This document shows positions 17,500-25,924 of a DNA stretch of 64,000 bases, in pieces (positions within the stretch are counted from its first letter, which is position 1; each line of letters starts with the position of its first letter). The position numbers and the translations under genes are program-made. Origin of the DNA: Burkholderiales bacterium (GTDB lineage: Bacteria; Pseudomonadota; Gammaproteobacteria; Burkholderiales; JAEUOS01). A model generated the notes under the pieces. It was not told where the DNA came from. It ran no database searches and saw only the letters and a program-made list of their open reading frames with translations. The stretch lies in NCBI GenBank assembly GCA_016790635.1, contig JAEUOR010000054.1, positions 1 to 64,000 on the forward strand, in the 5' to 3' direction.

Positions 17500-19047
17500 A
17501 TGTTCGCCGGCAAATTCACCACCGCCACGCCCGACCGGCCGGTTTTCGTCATGGCCGGGAGCGGCGAGTCCGTCTCGTACCGCGAGTTCGACCGGCGCGG
17601 CAACCGCATCGCGCATCTTTTGCGCAGGCACGGCCTGGCCCGCCTGGACCACTTTGCGATGCTGATGGAGAACACGCCGCGCTTCCTCGAGGTATGCGGG
17701 GCGGGCGAGCGCGCTGGCCTCTACTACACCTGCATCAACTCCTACCTGACGCCGGGCGAGGTGGCGTACGTCGCCGACAACTGCGAGGCCAAGGCTTTTT
17801 TCACCACCATCGAGAAGCTGCCGATCGCCAAGGCGGCGCTGGCACAATGCCCGCGCGTGACGCTGCGCGTGGTGGTCGACGGGCCATCGCAGGACGGTTT
17901 CGTCAACCTTGATGAAGCCGTGGCCGGCCTCCCGGACACGCCGATCGCCGACGAGTCGCTCGGCACACCGATGCTGTATTCCTCCGGCACCACGGGGCGC
18001 CCCAAGGGCATCCTGCGACCGCTGCCGCAACAGCCGCCTGCGCAGCAGCTGCCGCTGTTCGACTTCTTGATCAAGCTGTGGCGCTATCGTGAAGGCATCA
18101 CCTATCTTTCGCCGGCGCCGCTGTATCACTCGGCGCCCCTGGGAGCGGTGGCGCTGACCATCCGTGTCGGCGGCACGGCGATCATCATGGAGCGCTTCGA
18201 CCCCGAGCACTACCTGCAACTGATCGAGAAGCATCGCGTCACCCACACCCAGCTGGTGCCGACCATGTTCTCGCGCATGCTGAAGCTGCCCGCCTCGGTG
18301 CGCAGCAAGTACGACCTGTCGTCGCTGGAGGTCGCGATCCACGCCGCCGCACCCTGCCCGGTGCAGGTCAAGGAGGCGATGATCGACTGGTGGGGCCCGA
18401 TCATCCACGAGTACTACGGCGCCACCGAAGGCATGGGCTTCACCGCCTGCGATACCCCCGAGTGGCTCGCGCACAAGGGCACGGTCGGGCGCGTGCTCAT
18501 GGGCGACCTGCATGTGCTCGACGAATCCATGCAGCCCTGCCCGCGCGGCAGCCCCGGCACGCTCTGGTTCAAGAGCGGCAGCCCGTTCGTCTATTTCAAC
18601 GATCCCGAGCGCACCGCGGCCAGCCGCTCGGAAGACGGAACCATGAGCACGGTCGGCGACGTCGGCTATCTTGACGACGACGGCTACCTGCACCTGACCG
18701 ACCGCGCCACCTTCATGATCATCTCCGGCGGCATGAACATCTACCCGCAGGAATGCGAGAACCTGCTCATCACCCACCCCAAGGTGATGGACGCGGCCGT
18801 CTTCGGCGTCCCCGACGACGACTTGGGGGAGGTCGTCAAGGCGGTGGTGCAGGCCGTGCCCGGGACGACCGCCGGCCCGGCACTCGAAGCCGAGCTGATC
18901 GCCTTTTGCAAAGACCAACTAGCCTCGATCAAGTGCCCGCGCTCGGTCGACTTCGCCGACGAGCTGCCGCGACTACCCACCGGCAAACTCTACAAGCGCG
19001 TGCTGCGCGACCGCTATTGGGCCGGCCACAAGACCAGGATCGTATGA
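17500..19047 (+). CDS. Acyl-CoA synthetase (AMP-binding family), second paralogue
   Basis: A 515-residue acyl-CoA ligase with the same motifs as its neighbour: MLYSSGTTGRPKG, YYGATEGMGFT, VGDVGYLDDDGYLHLTDR and PTGKLYKRVLRDRYW with the catalytic Lys near the C-terminus. It starts 10 bp after the previous stop, and its own stop overlaps the metallo-hydrolase start, so the three genes form one unit. The pair arose by tandem duplication but has diverged, with differences concentrated in the mid-region that shapes the acyl pocket (for example LPQQPPAQQLPLF here). Divergence there suggests two different acid substrates. Related enzymes include fatty-acid and bile-acid-type ligases. Confidence 0.9.
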   Translation: MFAGKFTTATPDRPVFVMAGSGESVSYREFDRRGNRIAHLLRRHGLARLDHFAMLMENTPRFLEVCGAGERAGLYYTCINSYLTPGEVAYVADNCEAKAFFTTIEKLPIAKAALAQCPRVTLRVVVDGPSQDGFVNLDEAVAGLPDTPIADESLGTPMLYSSGTTGRPKGILRPLPQQPPAQQLPLFDFLIKLWRYREGITYLSPAPLYHSAPLGAVALTIRVGGTAIIMERFDPEHYLQLIEKHRVTHTQLVPTMFSRMLKLPASVRSKYDLSSLEVAIHAAAPCPVQVKEAMIDWWGPIIHEYYGATEGMGFTACDTPEWLAHKGTVGRVLMGDLHVLDESMQPCPRGSPGTLWFKSGSPFVYFNDPERTAASRSEDGTMSTVGDVGYLDDDGYLHLTDRATFMIISGGMNIYPQECENLLITHPKVMDAAVFGVPDDDLGEVVKAVVQAVPGTTAGPALEAELIAFCKDQLASIKCPRSVDFADELPRLPTGKLYKRVLRDRYWAGHKTRIV

Positions 19048-19913
19048 CAAACCCCACCACTTTTCTGACCTGGCACATCGGCCAGGTCAAGGTCACGCGC
19101 ATTGTCGAACTGGAGATGCTGGGAGGCACGCGCTTCATCCTGCCCGACGCCACGCGCGAAGCGGTCGTCGGCATCGACTGGCTGAAGCCCCATTTCATGA
19201 ACGATGAAGGGCGCCTGAAAATGAGCGTGCACGCGCTGGTGGTCGAGACCCCGGCCCGGCGCATCGTCGTCGATACCTGCCTGGGCAACGACAAGCAAGG
19301 GCGCTCGGTGCCGCACTGGAATCGCCTGCAGACACCGTTTCTCGCCGACCTGGCCGCTGCCGGCTACGCGCGCGAATCCATCGACACGGTGCTGTGCACC
19401 CACCTGCACATCGACCACGTCGGCTGGAACACCATGCTGGTCGACGGCCGCTGGGTGCCGACGTTCCCGAACGCGCGCTACCTCGTGGCGCGTGCCGAGT
19501 ACGAACACTGGCAAACCCGCACCGATGCCGAACAGGCGCAGATCTTCGCCGACTCGGTGCAGCCCATCTTCGATGCGGGCCTGGTCGACCTGGTCGACAC
19601 CAACCACAAAGTCTCTGACGAAGTGCGCCTGATACCCACCCACGGTCACACCTTGGGTCACGTGAGCATCGCCATCGAATCCGCCGGTGCGCGCGCGCTC
19701 ATCACCGGCGACTTCGTGCACCACCCCTGCCAGATGGCGCGGCCGCAGTGGGGCTCGGCGGTCGATCACGACCCGGCGGCCGCACGCGCGACCCGCGAAA
19801 AGCAGTTCGCTGCTTTGGCGGGCGTCCCGACCCTGGTCATCGGCACGCACTTCGCCGCGCCGACCGCAGGACACGTGGTGCGCGATGGCGACGTGTTTCG
19901 ATTCGTCGTGTAG
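19044..19913 (+). CDS. Metallo-beta-lactamase-fold hydrolase
   Basis: A 289-residue MBL-fold enzyme. The dizinc motif H-x-H-x-D-H is HLHIDH around residues 118-123. Further metal ligands are the His of THGHTLGHV and the Asp of ITGDFVHH. Overall spacing is like the class of lactonase-type or N-acyl-homoserine-lactonase-like hydrolases that includes many catabolic MBL proteins. There is no signal peptide. The ATG overlaps the upstream ligase stop by 4 bp, indicating coupling. A plausible task is opening a lactone, or hydrolysing an ester or thioester, in the same pathway as the two CoA ligases. Confidence 0.85.
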   Translation: MTNPTTFLTWHIGQVKVTRIVELEMLGGTRFILPDATREAVVGIDWLKPHFMNDEGRLKMSVHALVVETPARRIVVDTCLGNDKQGRSVPHWNRLQTPFLADLAAAGYARESIDTVLCTHLHIDHVGWNTMLVDGRWVPTFPNARYLVARAEYEHWQTRTDAEQAQIFADSVQPIFDAGLVDLVDTNHKVSDEVRLIPTHGHTLGHVSIAIESAGARALITGDFVHHPCQMARPQWGSAVDHDPAAARATREKQFAALAGVPTLVIGTHFAAPTAGHVVRDGDVFRFVV

Positions 19914-19963
19914 CGATTCGAACTGCGCTATGCTTCATGGCCCAGCTTGAGTCGGGGATTGTG

Positions 19964-21040
19964 ATGCCCGAAGCGACCACTGAACTCCGCGGGCCGGCGA
20001 CCTGGGTTCGCGCCACTGTCGGCGACCCGTCGCTGCCCCTCACCCCCGCGATGCGCGCCGAGCTCGCAGCAGCAGTCAGGAAGCTCGCCGCTGCCGGGCA
20101 CGCAAACGCGACGGGTCTGGACCGCGCCAGTTTCGCGCTGCCGATGCTGGACCCGCTCCTCGCCCGCGCCCGGGAGGAGGTGAAGTCCGGCCGCGGTTTT
20201 GTCCTCCTGAGCGGCCTGCCGCTTGAAGACCTGTCGCTGGAGGAATTCACCGCCTGCGTCTGGGCCATCGGCACGCGCTTCGGTCATGCGCTGTCGCAGA
20301 ACGCGCAGGGACAGTTGATCACCAGCGTGATTGACGCCAGCGGCGAGGATGCAACGCCGCGCATGTACCGCAGCAACCTGGAACTGCGCCTGCACAGCGA
20401 CATCACCGCCATGATCGCGCTGGCCTGCTGGCAGCCGGCGGCCACCGGCGGCCTGTCCTATCTGGCCTCGGCGGGTGCCATCCACAACACCATCCTCAAC
20501 ACCCGGGCCGAGCTTCTCGCACCGCTGTACCGCGGCTATCACTACCATCGCCTGGGCGAGGAAGCACCGGGCGAGGAGCCGACCACGCCTTATCGTGTGC
20601 CTGTGTTCACCCTACGCTCGGGTCAGCTGTCCTGCCGCTATCAGCGCGCCGGCATCGCCGGCGGGCACAAGGCGCGCGGCGTGCCGCTGACCGATACCGA
20701 CATCGCCGCTCTCGATGCCTTCGACGCGGCGGCGCGCGCGCCGGAGAACCGCATCGAATTCGGGATGCAGCGCGGCGACATGCTGATCGTCAACAACTAC
20801 GCGGTGCTGCACGCGCGCACCGGTTTCACACAGTTTCCAGAACCTGAACGGGCGCGCCGCCTGGTACGCCTGTGGCTGGACGAAGCGGGTTTTCGCGACG
20901 TGCCGCCCGAGTTCAACCTGATGCGCGACGGCAACGGCGTGCCGCCGCAGCCCGGGCGCGAATGCACTTACGATTTCAAGGCCCTGTACGCCGACGATCC
21001 GCGCGCCTCCGGCGGCGTGCCCAAACTCGAGACCGCGTGA
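19964..21040 (+). CDS. TauD/TfdA-like Fe(II)-dependent oxygenase
   Basis: A 358-residue protein with the cupin-type 2-His-1-carboxylate site: H-x-D in LHSDITAMIAL (about residues 144-146) and a distal His in VLHARTGF (about 283), followed by an Arg in RARRLVRLWL that would bind 2-oxoglutarate. The region GRGFVLLSGLPLEDLSLEEF is typical of TauD-superfamily members. The start at 19964 is chosen for its GGGG six bases upstream. ATG 19937 in frame is possible but lacks an RBS. It stands 50 bp after the MBL gene and 4 bp before a Bug receptor gene. Substrate unknown. Confidence 0.82.
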   Translation: MPEATTELRGPATWVRATVGDPSLPLTPAMRAELAAAVRKLAAAGHANATGLDRASFALPMLDPLLARAREEVKSGRGFVLLSGLPLEDLSLEEFTACVWAIGTRFGHALSQNAQGQLITSVIDASGEDATPRMYRSNLELRLHSDITAMIALACWQPAATGGLSYLASAGAIHNTILNTRAELLAPLYRGYHYHRLGEEAPGEEPTTPYRVPVFTLRSGQLSCRYQRAGIAGGHKARGVPLTDTDIAALDAFDAAARAPENRIEFGMQRGDMLIVNNYAVLHARTGFTQFPEPERARRLVRLWLDEAGFRDVPPEFNLMRDGNGVPPQPGRECTYDFKALYADDPRASGGVPKLETA

Positions 21041-21044
21041 CACC

Positions 21045-22022
21045 ATGACCCAACGACGCAACCTCCTCAAGGCCGCCGGCGTGCTGGCGCTGCCGGCACT
21101 GCCCTACTCCGGCGCGACCCGTGCGCAAGGCGCGTATCCCAACCGCCCGGTGCGCCTGGTGGTGCCCTTCGGCGCCGGCGGCGCTACCGACATCATCGCC
21201 CGCCTGGTCTCGCAAAAGCTCACCGAGCTGTGGGGCCAAAGTGTCGTGGTCGACTACAAGCCCGGCGCCGGCACGGTGCTGGGCACCGACTTCGTCGCCA
21301 AGTCCGCGCCTGACGGCTATACCCTGGGCATGGTCATCACCGCGCACGTGATCAATCCGAGCCTCCGGCCGACCATGCCTTACGACACGCTCCGGGATTT
21401 GTCCGGTGTATCGCTGGTGGCAATCTCGCACATCCTGCTCGCGGCCACCCCGGGCCTGGAAGCGAACAACCTGCGCGAACTGATCGCGCTGGCGAAGTCT
21501 CGCCCGCTCTCCTACGCCACGCCCGGCACCGGCACCGCGATGCACCTGGCCGGCGAACTGTTCAAGACCCAGACCGGGCTGGACCTGACCCATGTACCGT
21601 ACCGGGGCGGCGCGGCCGCCTACCCGGACGTGATTGCCGGACGCGTGCCGCTGATCTTCGATCCCATGTTCGCGAGCATGGGCCACGTGCGCGCCGGCAA
21701 ATTGAAGGCCATCGCCATCACCTCGGCCGAGCGCGCGGCCAGCAACCCGGAGATCGGCACCTTCGCCGAGGCCGTGCCCGGCTTCGACGTGAAGAGCATT
21801 TCCGGCATCGTCGCGCCGTCCGCCACGCCGCGCGAAATCGTGCGCAAGGTGAGCGCGGACGTCGGCCGCGTGCTGGCCATGGCAGACGTGAAGAGCCGTA
21901 TGGCGGAAGTCGGCATGGAGCCCTCCCCGGCCACGCCCGAGGCCTTTGACGCCTTCATTCGCCGCGAAATCGAGCGCTGGGCGCCGGTGGTCCGGGCTTC
22001 GGGGGCGAAGGCGGCGGATTGA
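21045..22022 (+). CDS. Bug-family (TctC-like) periplasmic solute-binding protein
   Basis: A 325-residue tripartite-tricarboxylate-transporter receptor. The N-terminus QRRNLLKAAGVLALPALPYSG is a Tat-like or Sec signal. The mature protein starts with YPNRPVRLVVPFGAGGATDI, the family's ligand-loop signature, and includes PDGYTLGMV and the closing hinge PGTGTAMHLAGELFK. It binds a small carboxylate in the periplasm. No TctA/TctB membrane genes are near, as is usual for the many orphan Bug proteins of Bordetella, Cupriavidus and relatives. It is encoded 4 bp after the TauD-like gene and converges with a second Bug gene on the other strand. Confidence 0.92.
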   Translation: MTQRRNLLKAAGVLALPALPYSGATRAQGAYPNRPVRLVVPFGAGGATDIIARLVSQKLTELWGQSVVVDYKPGAGTVLGTDFVAKSAPDGYTLGMVITAHVINPSLRPTMPYDTLRDLSGVSLVAISHILLAATPGLEANNLRELIALAKSRPLSYATPGTGTAMHLAGELFKTQTGLDLTHVPYRGGAAAYPDVIAGRVPLIFDPMFASMGHVRAGKLKAIAITSAERAASNPEIGTFAEAVPGFDVKSISGIVAPSATPREIVRKVSADVGRVLAMADVKSRMAEVGMEPSPATPEAFDAFIRREIERWAPVVRASGAKAAD

Positions 22023-22071
22023 AGGGAAGGCCGGGAAACCGAACCAGTCGCGGACCGATATCCACGCGGAC

Positions 22072-23031
22072 CTATTCGACGACCACGCCGGCCGCCTTGA
22101 TCAGGTCACGCCACATGACGTATTCGGCGCGGATGTCGGCGGCGAAAGATGCCGGGGTGGTGGGCACGGGGTCGAGACCGAGCTTGGCCAGCCGATCGAG
22201 GAAACCTGGGTCCTTCATCAGTTTCTGCATTTCCCCGGCGAGCCGGTTGGTGATGGGCGCACCCAGTCCCGCCGGTGCCACCAGCCCGTTCCATGTCGTG
22301 GCCTTGAATCCGGGGTAGATCTCGGCGATCGCCGGCACGTTGGGCAACTGGGCATTGCGCCGTTCGCTGGTGATGCCGAGCAGCCTGACCTTGCCAGCAG
22401 CGGCCTGCTGCAGGAGTTCGGACGGGCTGCCCGCATACATCTGCACCTGCCCCGAGATGGTGTCGGCAAGCGCGGGCGCGCCACCCTTGTAGGCGACGTG
22501 CACCATGTCCATGCCGGCGCGATTGAGAAACAGCAACGCCGCGAGGTGGGTCAGGCTGCCGGTGCCGCCCGAGCCGTAGTTGAGCTTGCCCGCGCGGGCC
22601 TTGACGTGTTCGACGAACTCCCGCAGGTCCTTCACCGGCAGCGAGGGGTTGACGGCGATGACGAAACCGTTGGCGGCGACGTTGGCGATCGCGGTGAAGT
22701 CCTTGAGCGGGTCGTAGTTGACCTTCTGCGTCAGCGGCACCGGACCGAATTGCGACAACGCTGCCATGAAGAGGATGTACCCATCCGGCTGCGACTTGGC
22801 GACGAAATCCGCCGCAGTCGCACCCCCGGCGCCAGGGCGGTTCTCGACGACGAACTGCTGCCCCAACGCGGCGCCCAGACGCTCGGCGGTAACGCGCGCA
22901 ATGGTATCGGTATTGCCGCCGGGCGCGTAGGGGACGACGATGCGCACGGGACGCTGCGGCCACTCCTGGGCGATGGCCGGCAAGGCCGCGGCGAGGAGGC
23001 TGGCAAGGAAGATGCGGATGAAATGAGACAT
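22072..23031 (-). CDS. Bug-family (TctC-like) periplasmic solute-binding protein
   Basis: A 319-residue receptor. The start ATG has GGAG at a good distance. An ATG four codons upstream is in frame but lacks one. The signal peptide is MSHFIRIFLASLLAAALPAIA with cleavage before QEWPQRPVR. The family signature VRIVVPYAPGGNTDTIARV follows, with QPDGYILFM and YGSGGTGSLTHLAALLF later. It is the last gene of a minus-strand run FAH-VOC-Bug, so it probably supplies the substrate that those two enzymes process. Only 49 bp separate its stop from that of the plus-strand Bug gene. Confidence 0.92.
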   Translation of the reverse strand: MSHFIRIFLASLLAAALPAIAQEWPQRPVRIVVPYAPGGNTDTIARVTAERLGAALGQQFVVENRPGAGGATAADFVAKSQPDGYILFMAALSQFGPVPLTQKVNYDPLKDFTAIANVAANGFVIAVNPSLPVKDLREFVEHVKARAGKLNYGSGGTGSLTHLAALLFLNRAGMDMVHVAYKGGAPALADTISGQVQMYAGSPSELLQQAAAGKVRLLGITSERRNAQLPNVPAIAEIYPGFKATTWNGLVAPAGLGAPITNRLAGEMQKLMKDPGFLDRLAKLGLDPVPTTPASFAADIRAEYVMWRDLIKAAGVVVE

Positions 23032-23088
23032 TGAGAACTCCATGGACGAAAGCGGTTCGCGTGGCGCGGCAACCTGCGCGCGGCCGGG

Positions 23089-23646
23089 TCAGTCCTTCCG
23101 ACCAGACTTTTCCTTGACCACCGCCGACGGCGGCGGCACCACGAAACGCGCGAAGCGCCACTGGTCGAAAGATTCGATGTTGCGTTCCCACACCCTGGAC
23201 TGGTGCGGCTCGCCGGGGGCGATCTGTTGCATGTCGCAATAGATCTCGACGTTGTTGCCGTCCGGATCCTTGAACACCAGGAAGCAGTTCTCGCCGGGGC
23301 CGTGCTTGCCGATGCCACGCACGATCTCGACGCCGCGCGCCCGCAGCACTTCGACCGCTTCCTCCATGTCGTCGACGCTGTCGACCAGGTACGAGAAGTG
23401 CTCCATCCCGGGGCGGGAGTAGCGCGGCAGGTCGTCGATGTCCGGCGAGTCTTTCGGGATCTGGGCGAGCGCCAGGTCGTGGTGGTCGCTGCCCGCGCGC
23501 AGAAAGCACATCTGGTCGCTGATCCAGTCCGATACCGTCAGGCCGAGGACCTCGGTATAGAACGCGACCGACTTGTGGATGTCGCGCACTGCCAGCACCA
23601 GGTGCCCCAGCTTGCGCGGTTTGATGGCTCTTGGTTTCATCATCAT
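23089..23646 (-). CDS. VOC-superfamily (glyoxalase/extradiol dioxygenase-like) protein
   Basis: A 185-residue protein with two beta-alpha-beta-beta-beta modules. Metal-ligand candidates are the His in RKLGHLVLAV, the His in GMEHFSYLV and the Glu in NNVEIYCDMQQI near the end of the second module. It resembles catechol-2,3-dioxygenase-like VOC proteins more than glyoxalase I. The C-terminal 30 residues (SRVWERNIESFDQWRFARFV) extend past the fold. It lies between the FAH-family and Bug genes on the minus strand, all in one transcript from the 24.7 kb promoter. Whether it cleaves a ring or isomerises/lyases a product is not decided. Confidence 0.8.
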   Translation of the reverse strand: MMMKPRAIKPRKLGHLVLAVRDIHKSVAFYTEVLGLTVSDWISDQMCFLRAGSDHHDLALAQIPKDSPDIDDLPRYSRPGMEHFSYLVDSVDDMEEAVEVLRARGVEIVRGIGKHGPGENCFLVFKDPDGNNVEIYCDMQQIAPGEPHQSRVWERNIESFDQWRFARFVVPPPSAVVKEKSGRKD

Positions 23647-23671
23647 CGTTCCCTTGCGTGCGGCGCCGGCG

Positions 23672-24601
23672 TCACTGCGCCGCCACCCGGTTTTCGATGC
23701 TGCCGATGCCCTCGATCGCCGCGCGCATCACGTCGCCCGGCTTCAGGAAGACGCCGCGTCCCATGCCCACGCCCGTGGGTGTGCCGGTAGCGATCAGGTC
23801 GCCCGGCTTCAGGGTCAGAATGTGCGAAAGATAGGCGATCTGCTCGGCAACGCTGAAGATCATCTCGCCGGTTGAGCCGTCCTGCATGCGCTCGCCGTTG
23901 ACGTCCAGGGTCATGCGCATCGCCTGCGGGTCGCCCAGGCAGTCGCGCGGCACCAGCCAGGGCCCCATCGGCCCGAACGTGTCGAAGCTCTTCCCGCGGA
24001 ACCAGTCGTGCGAGAACGGGTAGTCGCTGCGCCGAGTCATGTCGCGCGAGGTGACGTCGTTGAAGACGACGTAACCGGCGATGTGCGAGTAGGCGTCGGC
24101 GACGGCGACATGCCTGCCGCCGCGCCCGATCACCACGCCCAGCTCGACTTCCCAATCGAGGCGCTCCACTTCGCGCGGCTTGATGACTTCCGCGCCGGGA
24201 TCGGCCACCGAGGTGTCGGCCTTGATGAATATGTAGGGCGAGCTCTCGGTGCGCGGCGCGAGCTTGGTGCCCATTTCACGCGCATGCTCGTGGTAGTTGG
24301 AGGCGGTGGCGAATATGCGCGAGGGACGGTAGGGCGCGCACAGGCGATAACTGCCAGCGGCAAGCGGCGTCAGTGCGCCTCTGGCGACCGCGTCGGCCAC
24401 CGCGGCGGCGCCGTGCGCGGCGGCAGGACCGGCGGTGTCCCAGTTGCCGATCGTGTCCGCGACGCGGGTGCCGAGCATGCGCGATGCGCCGCCGGTGGCG
24501 GCCTCCGCCTGTTGGGCGTCGTACAGCGAGGTGTCGAGCACCCAGGCCGCTCGCTTGCGGCCGTCGTGGGTCTCGTAGGTTGCCATTGCAAACCAGGGCA
24601 T
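23672..24601 (-). CDS. Fumarylacetoacetate hydrolase-family protein
   Basis: A 309-residue FAH-fold enzyme. Visible motifs are YHEHAREMG (catalytic His region), the metal-binding RLDWEVELGVVIGR (E-x-E), VFNDVTSRDMTRR, KSFDTFGPMGPWLVP (catalytic Lys and the GP-GPWL loop) and DLIATGTPTGVGMGRG. Family members hydrolyse C-C bonds of diketo acids or decarboxylate/hydrate oxo acids in meta-cleavage and related pathways. The start has GGAG 8-9 bp upstream. It is the first gene of the minus-strand operon and transcribes away from the VOC/dehydrogenase/GntR operon across a shared regulatory region. Confidence 0.88.
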   Translation of the reverse strand: MPWFAMATYETHDGRKRAAWVLDTSLYDAQQAEAATGGASRMLGTRVADTIGNWDTAGPAAAHGAAAVADAVARGALTPLAAGSYRLCAPYRPSRIFATASNYHEHAREMGTKLAPRTESSPYIFIKADTSVADPGAEVIKPREVERLDWEVELGVVIGRGGRHVAVADAYSHIAGYVVFNDVTSRDMTRRSDYPFSHDWFRGKSFDTFGPMGPWLVPRDCLGDPQAMRMTLDVNGERMQDGSTGEMIFSVAEQIAYLSHILTLKPGDLIATGTPTGVGMGRGVFLKPGDVMRAAIEGIGSIENRVAAQ

Positions 24602-24713
24602 TGCGCAATCTCCAAAGGGCTAGCCGGCATCAGGCATTGCTTGCCGCAGCGTTCGCGCGGCGGACCTGACCGAGGTCACTACGGGTGCTGCGAGAACGCT
24701 CGTTTTCGAGTTT

Positions 24714-24772
24714 ATGTATACATGTTGACTTTTGTGTATGCACATAATATTATAAAAAACACACGAGGTCAA
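24714..24772. promoter_or_regulatory. Divergent overlapping promoters with palindromic operator candidates
   Basis: On the plus strand TTGACT (24725-24730) is followed after 17 bp by TATTAT (24748-24753). On the minus strand TTGACC (complement of 24767-24772) is followed after 17 bp by TATTAT (complement of 24744-24749). The two -10 boxes overlap within the palindrome ATAATATTAT (24744-24753). A perfect 10-bp palindrome ATGTATACAT lies at 24714-24723, and TGTG-N4-CACA at 24733-24744 covers the plus-strand spacer. This AT-rich block stands out in a GC-rich region. It would drive the FAH operon leftward and the VOC operon rightward. The GntR-family regulator at 26928 is the obvious candidate to bind it, by inference. 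Confidence 0.65.
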
Positions 24773-24885
24773 CACTTGTGCATTTGAGCTACCGGGCCTA
24801 AGCGTGGCGTGGCCGGCGACCAGGAGAAGTTCATCGCCGGATGGCCGCAACATGCAACGGCCTGCCTTCCTAGTGGAGCCAGACA

Positions 24886-25365
24886 ATGTCAGGAAAGCTT
24901 CGACATATCGCCATTTCCGTGCCCGACCCATGGGCGGTGGCGCCGTTCTACGAGCAGTCGTTCGGCATGACGCGCCTGGGCGAGACCGACTCGTCGCTGG
25001 CGCGCGGTGTCTACTTGAGCGACGGATGCATCACCCTTGCGCTCCTCAACTTCAAGGACGATGAGCACGCCGGCCCGCTGGGGCGTCGCCACGTCGGCTT
25101 GCATCACATCGGCTTCTGGGTCGACGAGATCGGACAGGCGACCAAGGACGTGGCAGCCGCCGGCGGCAAGTACTTCCTGGGCGAGGTGCCCGTCAAGGGA
25201 AACACCTTCTACGAGGTGAAGTACTTCGATCCGAACGGCGTGATGATCGACATTACCGACAAGGGCTGGGGCGGCGCCTTGAAGGATGTGGCCGCCGTCG
25301 GCAGCGCGACCGCGCCGCCGCTGCGCCATCCCGACCTCAAGGCGAACCGCAGCTACGAGATCTGA
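24886..25365 (+). CDS. VOC-superfamily protein
   Basis: A 159-residue glyoxalase/bleomycin-resistance-fold protein beginning MSGKLRHIAISVPDPWAVAP. The VOC metal positions are suggested by His in LRHIAISV, His in LHHIGFWV and Glu in TFYEVKYFDPNGVMIDIT. The start has GGAG about 8 bp upstream. It is the first gene of the rightward operon from the divergent promoter at 24.7 kb. The next gene product is about half identical by eye, sharing the RHIAISVPDP start and the NVYYEVKY/TFYEVKY segment. The pair therefore arose by duplication and could act together, for example as a heterodimer. Reaction unknown. Confidence 0.82.
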   Translation: MSGKLRHIAISVPDPWAVAPFYEQSFGMTRLGETDSSLARGVYLSDGCITLALLNFKDDEHAGPLGRRHVGLHHIGFWVDEIGQATKDVAAAGGKYFLGEVPVKGNTFYEVKYFDPNGVMIDITDKGWGGALKDVAAVGSATAPPLRHPDLKANRSYEI

Positions 25366-25499
25366 CAGGGCCCGGCGTTAGGCGCATTGGCCGCACCAGC
25401 GCGCGCCGCGGGCCCGAGGACTTGAGAGCCGACACCAAATTCAACCACCGCGCGTGCCCCGGATCGGCCGGTCGCCGCGTGCAACCAGGAATACAAAGC

Positions 25500-25907
25500 A
25501 TGGCCAAACTTCGACACATCGCAATCTCAGTTCCCGATCCCGAGGCCGCCGCCGCCTTCTTCGAGAAGGCCTTCGGCATGTGGCGCGCCGGCGACGCGCA
25601 GCGCGGGGTATACGTCACCGACGGCGTGATCAACGTGGCGCTGCTCAACTTCAAAGACGAGCCGGTGCCAGGCGGATTTCCCAAAGGCTACGCCGGCATC
25701 ATCCATTTCGGCATGTGGGTCGACGACCTGGACGCCGATGGCGCGAAGATCGCCGCAGCCGGCGGCACCTACCTGACCGGCCGCAAGGAAACCAACCCGA
25801 ACGTCTATTACGAGGTCAAGTACAAGACGCCGGACAATATCGTGTTCGACATCACCGAGACAGGCTGGAAGGGCGCGGCGAAGAACGTCGTGCCCGCGGC
25901 CGACTGA
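25500..25907 (+). CDS. VOC-superfamily protein (paralogue of the preceding gene)
   Basis: A 135-residue single VOC unit starting MAKLRHIAISVPDPEAAAAF, with a shorter loop than its neighbour. Likely metal residues are His in RHIAISV, His in IIHFGMWV and Glu in NVYYEVKYKTPDNIVFDIT. The upstream AGGAATACAAAGC provides the RBS. The 134-bp gap from its paralogue is longer than other spacings in the operon but shows no terminator. It is followed 17 bp later by the 2-hydroxyacid dehydrogenase gene. Function is inferred only at family level. Confidence 0.82.
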   Translation: MAKLRHIAISVPDPEAAAAFFEKAFGMWRAGDAQRGVYVTDGVINVALLNFKDEPVPGGFPKGYAGIIHFGMWVDDLDADGAKIAAAGGTYLTGRKETNPNVYYEVKYKTPDNIVFDITETGWKGAAKNVVPAAD

Positions 25908-25924
25908 TAGCGGCGTCCGCGCCC

